Under the pieces are notes generated by a model. It was given only the letters and a program-made list of their open reading frames with translations, was not told where the DNA came from and did no database searches. Positions 37,584-48,340 of a stretch of DNA of 64,000 nucleotides are shown here, in pieces. The DNA is from Phoronis australis (Eukaryota > Phoronida > Phoronidae). How positions within the stretch are numbered: position 1 is the first letter of the stretch; the number at the start of each line of letters is the position of its first letter. The translations under genes were made by a program, and so were the position numbers. The stretch covers positions 405,198 through 469,197 of the forward strand of contig NMRA01000104.1 in NCBI GenBank assembly GCA_002633005.1, given 5' to 3'.

Positions 37584-38723
37584 TGCTATTTCAATCGAAC
37601 ATCATTAAAAGTAAAAATGAGACATGTTTTTCAATTGATGTGAGCGTGACGCATGAATCTCTCTTGCTCATCACTTAGTATGACAAGGAAGTTATGACAT
37701 CCGAAGTAAAGTAGAAAGTTCTATGCTGGCCAGGTAGCAACTGTTTTGACAAAGGTGCAATGAATAGTAGTTATGTATAGGTCCTGTAGCAACATGGAAC
37801 ACATAGTTTGTCATCAATGTACAAATAACTTATTATTAAACTATCCAAAAAGTAAGTAGGCCATTCGGTTTGCTCATAAGTTTCAAGAAATAGACATTAT
37901 GTGCTCATTAGAAAACCCTTGGAAATTCAGTTTAGGAATTGTTTTCCTACGGTGATAGAATATTGAATAATTATAGTCTCTGGAGGATATAAGATGCCTA
38001 AAATTTGGAACAGACCGATCACCACGCCACCTTACGTCCAATAACTTTGGAAGATTGCTACTGATAGGAGCTGAAACTTTCAACGGTAAATATATTTATA
38101 CTGGTTGTGAAAAAGAAGAAAACTATTCATCAACTTTACCAACCTTATGAAACAATTTCTTGATATGTGAAAGAGTATTGTTTCGGGGAAAACCAGTGCC
38201 GTTCTTAAAAACCATTGTTGTGGTTAGTATTTTCGAGGTGGAAACTTACATTTGTGATGGCTATTTAAAGGGCTTAAAACTACCATTTACCTTATTTTGA
38301 AAAGTGACAACAGTTTTAGCACCATTGAACGTTTGTTTATAGCACTGCACATCACAATCGTGAATTCAATATCCCAACCAACAAGAAAATTGAAGAAGAG
38401 CTGCTTCAATTTAAAATTGCTTAGCTCCACGCAGCCAACACTCAGCTCTAAAACATAGCTGAATGGTCATTGGATGGCTTTTCTACGATGGACATAATAA
38501 ATGGGAGGAAAGTTCTTGTAATCAGTGTTTTAGCACTAGCCAAATCAACTTCCCTTGACGTATTTAGAGATCCTCAAGCGGCCTTACCTCTTGTATGTTG
38601 CCTCTTTTTACCTTCCTCTAACAACAACGAATCAAATGGTCTGGCATATTTCACTCTAATTTTTTTACCTAATGGCGTCATGTAATGTTATGACCGAAAT
38701 GTCAGTAGTTTACGAAAACTTAC

Positions 38724-38840
38724 GCAACTTCTCCGGAGCATCTTTATCATATGTGCTCAGATCTCCGCCAAACGAAGGGAAAGAAGTGCATTTACTGGTA
38801 ACAATATAATTACCGCCACAGCCTGAAGCACGATAGTCAT
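38724..38840 (-). CDS. exon 2 of CACNG/claudin-like four-transmembrane protein
   Basis: A 117-nt internal exon, residues 122-160, found by joining phases: acceptor TTTTTGTAG before 38840 and donor TTGC|GTAAGT after 38724, phase 1 on both sides. It completes the first extracellular loop with CGGNYIVTSKC and an acidic segment (DLSTYDKDAPEKL) leading to TM2, as in CACNG proteins. It is too short to appear as a stand-alone open frame; the other two frames are closed. Confidence 0.82.
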
Positions 38841-39092
38841 CTACAAAAAGAAACGTCGCATAACTTCAACCTCTATGACATGTACATTAAGCAAAACATT
38901 CCCAGCGTTTGAGTTCAATTTTATGCGATTTTTGGCGCCAAACGAAAGACAACATTTCCCTAAAGTATGTTGCCAACAAGAAGGACGTTGACTCTCAGAG
39001 AGCTTTTTGCTGTCCACACGCATGCGTCACAAAACCAAGTGACTTAATCACGGATAGACGGATACGTCATATTATAATGGATTGAATTGTGT

Positions 39093-39790
39093 AAATATAG
39101 ATTTTTACTTGGCGAAGTCGTTATCCCCCGTTATCTAGAGCCGTTGTGGATTTTGGAGAATTATCGCCCGAGGGGCGTTAGCCCCGAGGCTGATAATTCT
39201 CCAAAATCCACGAGGGCTCTAGATAAGGGGGATAACGACTGAGAACGTGTAATAATCTATTTATACCACATACTGAACGAGAAACATTGCAATGAATTGA
39301 TCTACCTTTCTCGACTGGCCTCTGCTTTGTAACTACTTTCTACGTCAGACGCCCGGGGTCGGAGGTCGTGAATTTTTAAGAAAAGCCGAGATATTTTTGT
39401 CAAATAATGCTTTTACTGAAAACCAAGCTATAATAGTTGCTAAACCTTAATTTATAGATTCAATTTATTTCTATTGGTTTTGAGCATAAGCATTATTTGA
39501 CAAAAATAGCTCGTCTTTTCTTAAAAGGTCACGACCTCCGACCCCGCGGGCCTCTGACATAGAAAGTAGTTACAAAGCCGAGGAGAGTCGAGAAAGGTAG
39601 ATCGATTCATTGCAATGTTTCTCGTTCAGTATGTGGTATAAATAGATTATTACATGTTCTCAGTCGTTATCCCCCTTATCTAGAGCCCTCGTGGATTTTG
39701 GAGAATTATCACCCTCGGGGCTAACTCCAAAATCCACTCGGGCTCTAGATAACGGGGTATAACGACTTCGCCATGTAATAATCTATATTT
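39093..39790. mobile_element. nested palindromic foldback element (copy B)
   Basis: The whole 0.7 kb is a palindrome built from palindromes. A central inverted repeat (arms about 39263-39426 and 39474-39633, loop of 47 bases) uses the sequence of repeats A and C. Each end is a separate hairpin (39093-39262 and 39634-39790) with GTTATCCCCC, TCTAGAGCC and GGATTTTGGAGAATTATC. The same end hairpin terminates repeat C at 61080-61210. No protein is encoded. It lies in intron 1 of the CACNG-like gene. Confidence 0.8.
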
Positions 39791-39809
39791 ATCCTAAGCA
39801 CATTCAAAC

Positions 39810-39969
39810 CACAGGCGTCCTCAGCTTCTGATCATCCCCAATACACTACATAATACTACAAGGTATGACACTCGGGACAAGGAATTCTACGGGTGCTTCA
39901 CTTCAGTGTCATACCTTGTAGTATTATATATAGTGTATCAGGAACGATCAGAAGCTGAGGACTCCTGTG
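39810..39969. mobile_element. hAT-like MITE, 160 bp
   Basis: An almost complete hairpin beginning CACAGGCGTCCTCAGCTTCT, with perfect 8-bp target duplications ATTCAAAC (39802-39809 and 39970-39977). Its first eight bases equal those of the 1135-bp element at 13746, and it has the same duplication length, so the two belong to one hAT-like group. It lies in intron 1 of the CACNG-like gene. Confidence 0.85.
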
Positions 39970-40629
39970 ATTCAAACCAGCCAATAAAAACGCAGAGCGT
40001 ACACCTGCATTTCCAACCAATAGGTGGCCCGGATGACACGTATTCTATAAGCTGCACACTGTAAAAATGTCAATTGAAATATGCTTGCAAATGCACAGGT
40101 GCCTTATATATGTAGGCCTACAATGTCTGGAACAATTTATTTGATACGTGTGTGAAAGCTTCGCATAGAGTGGAGGGAATCAACTGTGCGAATCGTTATT
40201 TAAGTCAAATTTTCCTCTGCGAAAGTTTCGCCTGCTAAAGGGGAAATGACTAAATGGTTAAAAATTCAGGAGACAATTTCGCTGCGAATTTTTCGCGTAT
40301 ATAGTGTGCGGCGACCCATAGCCGGCTATTGCGCTGTTCTTGTTGATGGTCTTCGCAATATTGATGCGTAACGTTTCATATATTTCCATTACAATCCAAC
40401 CTGCGTCTACTTGCGCTCAAAATTTAGCTAAATTTCAACTTTGCTTCTTTTTGAGTAAAGTTGGTTGGAAACATGACGTTTTATACATGTATGCAGACCT
40501 ATTAGCATTATTTTTTAATCTGCCAGCTTATAGCATGTTACATAGCATATGCACAATCTTATGGAGTTGTTCACGGAGGCTTGTGACATTGTTACGATTC
40601 ATGCGCGTCAGTTAAATTTGATATCATAC

Positions 40630-40993
40630 CTGATAGCTCATCGCACGTGGACCATATACCCGCCACCCGCTTGAGCGGAACACAATGTACCACGTTGTCA
40701 GCCACACTGCCGTTACCGGTGGTGTTTTCTCGCCAATGAAGACCAATTGACGTCACGAGAAAATACTCGTCATTATTCTCCGGTATCCATACTCTCATCT
40801 CTGTTCCGTTCATTGCTCGCACAGATTCTTTCTGGAACACCATCCGTTCCCAGTTGACTGACGTGTAGGCTAGTAGCACAAGAACCACCGCTGTAATCGA
40901 CAGAAAGATAGATCCCCCAAGGAATACAAAAGAAGGCAGTGAAGCGAAACCCAGTCTCCGCATCAGGGACTGACTGGAACCTAATTTATCCAT
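40630..40993 (-). CDS. exon 1 of CACNG/claudin-like four-transmembrane protein
   Basis: First coding exon of a complete 308-aa protein (exons total 309 codons with the stop, all junctions phase 1). ATG at 40993 in the context GTCAGCAATGG. Residues about 20-43 are TM1 (FVFLGGSIFLSITAVVLVLL); the first extracellular loop has N-glycosylation sites (NGT, NTT, NGS) and the superfamily motif GIW-x-x-C (GIWSTC at 112-117). The donor is TCAG|GTATGA. The intron just after GxWxxC, the short exon 2 and the four-exon plan point to a CACNG (TARP or gamma subunit)-like member rather than a true claudin. Expected role: plasma-membrane auxiliary or adhesion protein; the partner is unknown. Confidence 0.88.
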
Positions 40994-42489
40994 TGCTGAC
41001 TTGTGTAGTCCGGATGTTCACATCATTTAGAGCTTGTTTGACCTAACCGGATTCTGAAATATAGAACACAATGGATCACACAACATATAGGCGTTCGGTA
41101 GGATGGTTTGCTTTAGAGGAGGCGAAGTTAGCGCAGCCCTTCCTCCGTCGACATCAGTTTTACTCCCTCCTCCCCAACAGCAAATTTTCTCCCGTTCTCA
41201 ATTGGGTCGTTTTAATGGAAGGGCGTCCCGAATTTCAGGACTGGGAGTGCCCCCTGTCCCCGGATTTTTATGCCTGTACAAATACTGTAGGGAGCCGACC
41301 CCTGAGAAAGAGTGCTGAAAGGGCATCATACGTTTTAGTAAAGCTGCTTCGTGTTAAAATTTAATTTGTACTGGTTTTAATGGATACGAAATTCAAAGAA
41401 TACATTGTGTATCTTTAACTTGTCTGTGAGCATAACAACATTGTTCCTGGCCAAAGTAATTAAAACCAGCATTTGAGATTAATATCTGATTTGCATAAAG
41501 TATCGGACACAACGGGAAGAACTGTGTACAGTGTAATAAATGTTCTCAGTGTTTGATGTCTTCTGCAGAAGGTGCTAGTCAGGTCCGTCTTTGTCTTATT
41601 TTGTCCGACAATTTGCCTCACAGTTGCTACTTTTATCAAACTCTTTGCTACAAAATATCACCATCTGCTCGGTCATTTGAAAAATGTTGTAAACTCAAAT
41701 TCATCACTTCTTTAATATCAACGTCAAAACGGTTCAGGTATTTGTAATTAAAATAGTTTTACTTTCTACCACTAGGTAGTAGCGTGGTGTTTTTTGAAAA
41801 GCTAGAAAATGTCTTTTAATCAATAATCACACGTTGTGCCCCAGCTCTAAATTTCAACATTTTGTCATTTGTTCACAAATCCTTTCGCAAATTAATTGAC
41901 ATAATGCGAATATCAATGAGGTGAAAAATGTCAAAATAAAATTGTCAGGAAACCTTTTCTTGAAGTTCCCAGAGTTCAGGGCTCACGGACCATAAGACTT
42001 TCAGTTTTCAGTCTGTGAATGGGTTAGAGCTCATAGGCGCATATGCTTTAACGTTGCATTTATTTTATTTTAGAAGAAAAATCAAATCAGATACAGGGAC
42101 GTGCCTTTCTTTTTCAAGTATATAAACAATGGTAAAATGAAAAAATTGATCTCGATGTCGTGGTTTGAATTTTTGGGTTTCCAAGAAGTGCGCACTAATG
42201 TTTGACTTGAAATTTATCTAGAGGTCGTGCGTTCTGCAAATTGCTATTCACAACAGAAATTAAAACTTCATTCGTATTTGCAAACGTTTCAAATATTGAT
42301 TCCGTGAATTTGTTACCAACTCCATGTGGGCACCCAGCCTAAAATACAGGGGTGCTCGAATTTTTCGATATGCGGACCTTTTACTGAAAGAAATGAACGA
42401 GGCATTTTTTGCCTAATTCGCCAAACTGGGGGGCTCGTTCGAGTAATAGTATTCATTCTTTGAGCTATAAAAGGAACACTACAGGCTGG

Positions 42490-42955
42490 GTTAGCACACG
42501 GTTACCTGTAGTGAGGCAGGACTAAACACACGGATAGTTCAGGGCGGTCCAGCACACGGATACCTCAGGCCGGGACAACACACGGATACCTCAGACTGGG
42601 TTAACACATGGATACCTCAGGGCGGACCAGCACACGGATACCTCAGGCCAGGACAACACACGGATAGCTCAGGCCGGGCTAACACAGGGATACCTTGGGC
42701 CGGGGAAGGACTAGTCGGATACCTCAAGCCGGGCTAACACACGGATACCACAGGGCGAACTCTCAGTAGAACACGGATACCTCAGAGCAGGCCAGCACAC
42801 GGATACCTCAGGCCAGGCCAGCACACGGATAGCTCAGGAAGGCCACACAGAGATACCTGAGTCCGGGTTTGATCAAACGGATTACTTCGGAAGGGGTAAC
42901 ACGGATGCCTCTGTCAGGCCGGGCTAGCACACGAACGCCTCAGGCCGGACTAGTA
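42490..42955. repeat. 26-bp minisatellite, about 17 units
   Basis: Repeating CACACGGATACCTCAGGCCG followed by six more bases, with period 26. Early and late units are diverged and a few carry insertions. It lies about 1.5 kb upstream of the CACNG-like start codon. Confidence 0.95.
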
Positions 42956-45900
42956 CATATTCAACAATAACATGTTAAATTTCACAAATTCCGTTTCTAA
43001 ACAATATGTTCTCTTTACTTCAGTCGCATTATGCGCGCTACTTCAGTATTTCAAAATGTTCTGAAGATGCCGCATCTTTCATTTGAAACAGAACACATGT
43101 GGCAGTTTGCTTGACGAACAGATGTTTATTCCAACATGGGATCTGTTTTTACCTGTATCTACCAGTGCAAGAGTGCGTATATATTGTGTGTATAATGGTA
43201 GTGGATACTCATTAGCCTTCTCTTAAGGGTCGTAAAATCTTTTAAAATTGAAATGGAATCCTTGCGTAACTTCATCAACAAATAACAAAGAACAGTGAGA
43301 GTAGCTGCAAGGCCGCTAAACTTCGTATCAATCCTCCCCACTATTTTTCAATTAATCTCTCAATGAAGGACTAAACGTTAAATGCAGAGCGATATACTGA
43401 CACTCAACGATATCTGTATATTAGATAAGACAAACAATAAATCTTTATCAAAAACTAACCTTTGGTTCAGGCCAATTATTGAAATAAAATCGTTCTCAGA
43501 TCAGATTAGACATGATTTCTAGGTTAGAGAATTGAGACCTGAAAAGTCACTGTTGCGTGAGGCCAGACCTATTAATTTTCCTTTCGCGACGGTTTACTTC
43601 CAGTTGCCATGACAATATCCGTTAGGGAATTTCCATTCGATTCGTTTTCTCCAATTTCATTTCAAGAAAATGTCATGAATACCAAATACACGTTTTAATT
43701 ACACAAATTAGTTGCGTTTTCATGACGCTCTTGATATGGAAGAAGTTGGCACGGTACAGATAATTATAGCGGCTTTTAACTATTGAGACTTTCACCACAA
43801 TTTGAAACAATTTAGATGGGTCCTGTGAAAACAAATGTAACAAAGAGTACAAAATTGCCTATTCCATGTTCATTGAGACATCGTGCAAGTATTTTTAGTT
43901 CTTGTCTTTAATTTCCCTGCCCTAACGACGAAGTGATTTTGAAGGCAACCGTGATCCAACTCTTGAAAATGAGTTGTTTTGGACTTCTCCAGTTTTCTTT
44001 TTGAAGCATTGATGTGTCCAGTTTTCGATGATTTTTTATGCCTGACCTCTTCATACATTCACAAGAAAGTGATTTGGGCTTGATAAATCACAAATTGTGT
44101 CAATGAAAAACACGGTTTTGTATAGTTACGAGAGCTAAAGGCAACAGAGTGCACTTTGTCGCCGGCGACATAATGCAAAACGGCGATGTGAATGCACTGG
44201 TTGCAGTCTTCGTTATAGTTGTGGGCGACATAATGCCCTATAGCGACTCAATGCACCGGTTGATTTCAAACATCACTTTAGATGCTGCTTAAAAGTCGTT
44301 GCTCCATGCCCCGACTGTTACTAAGAGACACAGCGGACGTCACTGACCAATGAATTGTTTCTCAAATGTACCGATCAGAACAATACTCCAATTTGCAACA
44401 CACTCATTTCATCAACACTCGTAGGGAACTATTTTTAAACGTAGTCTGATTTCTATGACTAACTTTTGTTGTAGTCATTAATAAACGCGTATCCGTTTTA
44501 TATGGAACAAACATTCCAATTCTATTGCATAGTAATGTCATAATCCACTACTACGAAGAAACTTACGCCACACTCCTAGATACAGAAGAGCTTATGGTTA
44601 ATTGATTAAGTAAATGAAGGCCGTTAAATTCTCGCTTCAAGCCAAACACGTGCGGAGCTTTGTTTGCTCGGTGTATCAATAATGCATCACATATATACAT
44701 GTAGTAACTGACCTTTATAAGCCACGACGGAACAGTCTGTGACACCCAGATCCACAAGTCAAGAAATCAACAAAACGACAAAAAGCTATGTTTCGAAACT
44801 CGTGTTTCATCGACATGCTGACGATAAAAGAATCTATTTGCACGTTTACATGTACAACCTGGAAAACGTAGGAGCCGAGTTCAGTACAATAGCCATATAG
44901 ACCCCTGCCCGCACACTGCGACTAGTCCGTTAGCTACGACTGTTATACCACGTTCGATTGCCATCAAATATATAACGAAAACGTATATATTCGAAAACTA
45001 TAGTGTATTCGGCGCGAAGTGGGACACTTCACACCATAGAAACTATTTGTTGGATCACAGGTTGGTGCTCGAAATCTGAGACTGGTTCCCTGAAGGAGAA
45101 AAGCGGTTCAACAGTACTTAGTTTGCGTAATTCCTGCTTAAAGGGATACTATACTTTGTTTTGTTGATTTCCACCAATCCTCGTTCTGTCACCTGCTAAT
45201 GCATCATTGGCGTCAATATTGAAAGATGAAAGCAGAAATCAACTAAAGACTCATACCCCGGCCCTATTCACAAATTGGATGTTAAGGTCCTCGGTGGGTG
45301 GTTGTCCCACCGCTGCCTTGTAATTCATGTTTACCTGTTTACAAGACTTTGAAAGGAGTTTTTAAATTTTCCTCCAAGCTTTTGAGTGTTGTCGGTTGTT
45401 GCAGAGCATTAATTCGCTTCTGAGAACTCTAGTGGACGGGAAACTCGTTTTTGTATCTGTTAATAGGGCAAAACCAGGGTTCGTATCCTTTTACTATATC
45501 TGATGACTCATCAGATCGTGCTCTCAAACTTAAACAATTTGCAAGAAGGCGCCAGATTTTGCCTGTAAAAACACTCACGAGTTGCAACTTCGTAGCTGTA
45601 AAAAGATAGCAGACAGTGGAAACGGAAATCACTTGACTGTCCAATAAGTACACTATGTTAATTTTATTTCGTGACATGGTGATGTTCATAGCCATTTTAA
45701 AATGCTCCCTTCGTTCACCTTAAATTTCTTTAGTTCTGCAATAGATTTTTCTTCACAAATTCCCCCTAATAAACTACTTGGTTAATTTATCTTCTTCCAT
45801 GAAGGACATAAAATATAACCGGAAATATGAATAACATACCTTGCAGAAAGTGAAATAACACCTATCAGCATTACTGAACGGCGGTCTAGTCACGAGTGTA

Positions 45901-46799
45901 GTATGCATTCATATTTGACCATTATAAAGTGCATTTCATCGTGCATACATTTACGCCGAACCCGTATTAGACTAACAAAATCACCCCTTGACGTCAAATT
46001 AGTGTTGAAAAGTGTTGAATAATCACTTTACATGGTTATGTGAGCCTCAACTATAGCATGGAACTAATCAATGTATGTAGACACGTGAATATCCAACACG
46101 TCGATTTTTTTAGCCAAAAGTCGCACACGACATTTGCGAAGAGGCCAACAAGCTAAATGAAACGTCGTTTAAAAGAATTTGAGATAAATATGATTTTGTA
46201 GAGAGGGGTGTAAATTAAATACTTGTATATCTGCAGGTACCAAGTATCAAGTCTGGTACTCTTTAAACAAGCGTGTGCTCCGTAGACGTGAGACTCTCAC
46301 AAAAACGTCAGACTTCGCGAGAAATCGCCGTAACGTAATATAAGCAAAGCACGTGATTATACCAGCTTTCTTTGCGCGATTCTAGCACCTACGCAACCTT
46401 CTCTGTCTGCACACTCGGGTGGTTTCTTTCCTACTTTGTAGGATAAGTGTCTACCGCTTTACTGTACTGTATACTTTACGTCTTTTCAGCTCGAAAAGTA
46501 GTGTCGGAACACCGAATCGCTTTCTTGTACAACCGACCGAGTACTTCTCACTTCACCTCCATCATATGCGAACCCTTGCCTTTGGTCTGTTGTTCGACCT
46601 TGTTTTTCACTTGATCCCACATCTTTCAAGGGACGAATCTTGTTGGAGATGCATCCAGCGGCTTAATATCAGCTTTGCGCTTGAATCCTGGTAGTCACAG
46701 CTATCGCTTCTTATCAGGATTCTTCGAGGGTTTTATTCCGTCCGAAGTGTCGGCAGTCTTTCCTCAAAGGCGGCGCAGCACTGAAATAACTGGGGGGGG
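42956..46799. other. intergenic, no gene seen
   Basis: Open frames here are short and unrecognisable. A 60-bp duplication (GGCGACATAATGC at 44164 and 44224, ending near 44263) is present. Another open frame, 46419-46694, has no domain. Confidence 0.35.
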
Positions 46800-46812
46800 G
46801 GGGATATAGCCC

Positions 46813-48010
46813 TCAGCCCCTATGGTGCGCCGCCCATGTTTCTGCCTCTTGATTAGAGGTCACTGGTTTGTCCTCTGTGCCAATATTGCACACTAGATAG
46901 TCGTCTTCTGAGCTATCCCACAGATCGTTGCCTACCACGCTCTTGTTAACACTAGGCGTTGACTGATGCCGCTTGACATCCCTTGATCCAAAACGCCATA
47001 TGTGTGTCCCCGATGACCAAATCAGCCACTGTACGCTCCATAGCCACCGCAAGCATCTCTCCCGTGTAGTGCAATGGGTTGATGTTGCTCGTGGAGCCAT
47101 CTCTTGATTGAGTCCGCCAACTCGCACGGCTACCTTCGGTTGGTTATATTTCCTGGTTCAACTGGACTGGATCGAACCACAGTGGTGGTGCAATCTTTGT
47201 CTCCCAGCACAGAAACCCTTTTTGTTCCGACGTACATTTCCATTGTGGCAACACCCTGTGCAAATCAGCCGCACTGCATTGCCTCTACGGTGGTTTGACG
47301 GTTCTCGAATCGAAAGCACACGATCTTCAATTTGACATAATCCAGGGATATTGCTTTGAAAAAGAATGAGTAAGGTGTCAACGAAATTTGTACCTCAGAA
47401 ACTTAGTCTGATGATAGGTCTGAATTTTAGACATTTAGACCAAGAGTCCAATATTAAGCCAACTCCGCAGTAGGCTAACTTTCGCTCGTAGCTTAGACCA
47501 ATTTTGCCGGTATCTTAATTTTGTATGTAAGCTTCATGATACGGGTCGAAGACATTTCGGCCTTAAGTTAGCCCTATTCAGGACAGAAAAAATGTTTATG
47601 AAACGGACCTTTGATGGTGCTCTTTCATCTGAGTCCGCTTCCAAAACCCTCTGGCTACGTGCCCACTTTTGTCCCACAATAAATATTTCCTTTGCGAGGT
47701 CAGTCTTCTTCTGTTTTACAGGTTGCTCATTTTTATGCCTTTTCATTGATGACTGAGTGATCTTTATATATAGTCCGTGGACGTCAACGCCCTCTGCCAA
47801 GCAGGCCACTTTTGTAATGGTCTTGGGTGTTCGCTCATGCAGGAGCAGGACCACTGAGGTCTATAGTACAGGCTTTCAGGTGTAGCTCAAGCACCAACTG
47901 GTCTCTCAGCTGAACTGTGCTGCTATGTCGCTCCATCTGCCCAGGTAGTGCTGTAGGTAGCCAAAATGTAGTACTTCGCGTCACCCCTCTCAACCCCCGA
48001 CACCTGAGAC
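46813..48010 (-). mobile_element. LTR-retrotransposon gag-protease relic
   Basis: Across frames broken by stops, the minus strand shows the order seen in Ty3/gypsy-like elements: a gag segment with QLRDQLVLEL near 47905, a decayed zinc knuckle near 47670 in which the CCHC spacing remains but the three cysteines are replaced, and a protease-like segment near 47190 in which the catalytic D-T/S-G triad is changed to DKD. No RT, integrase or LTR was recognised. The copy is dead. Confidence 0.5.
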
Positions 48011-48269
48011 TGCTTTGGAAACCCTTTCTTTGTCAGTTCATACCCCTTCAGTAGGACATTGTCAATGTACATGTATCCTAGCCCAGCGCGTCGGCGGTGG
48101 GCAGGCTGCTGCGAACCTGTCAGAATCCGGCTTTCGTGTTAACAAGGTACTGAAACAAATTGCCCATCAGGTTAAGTGTTCCAGCCCTGACGTCGGCACT
48201 GTGACTCTTTCCGTGAAAATTGAGGTGCTTCGGTTTTACAACTTTGGATGCCTGTCGCGGAGTTACACT

Positions 48270-48340
48270 CTCGTTGGTTCCCTATGTGCCGAGTCAGCTC
48301 GTGCTGGCTACCTCTTAGGGGTACGCAGGGGACCAGCGAG
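48270..48340. mobile_element. 71-bp hairpin insertion element, copy 2
   Basis: Same element as 30604-30676: CTCGTTGGTTCCCTATGTGC at the left and GTACGCAGGGGACCAGCGAG at the right. The flanks AGTTACACT and AGTTTCCCT are a diverged 9-bp direct repeat (7 of 9 identical). It lies in a plus-strand open frame (48015-48434) that has no recognisable product. Confidence 0.7.

Noticed and set aside
42490-42955. CRISPR-like array
   Set aside because: Units are contiguous with no unique spacers and the genome is eukaryotic; it is a minisatellite.
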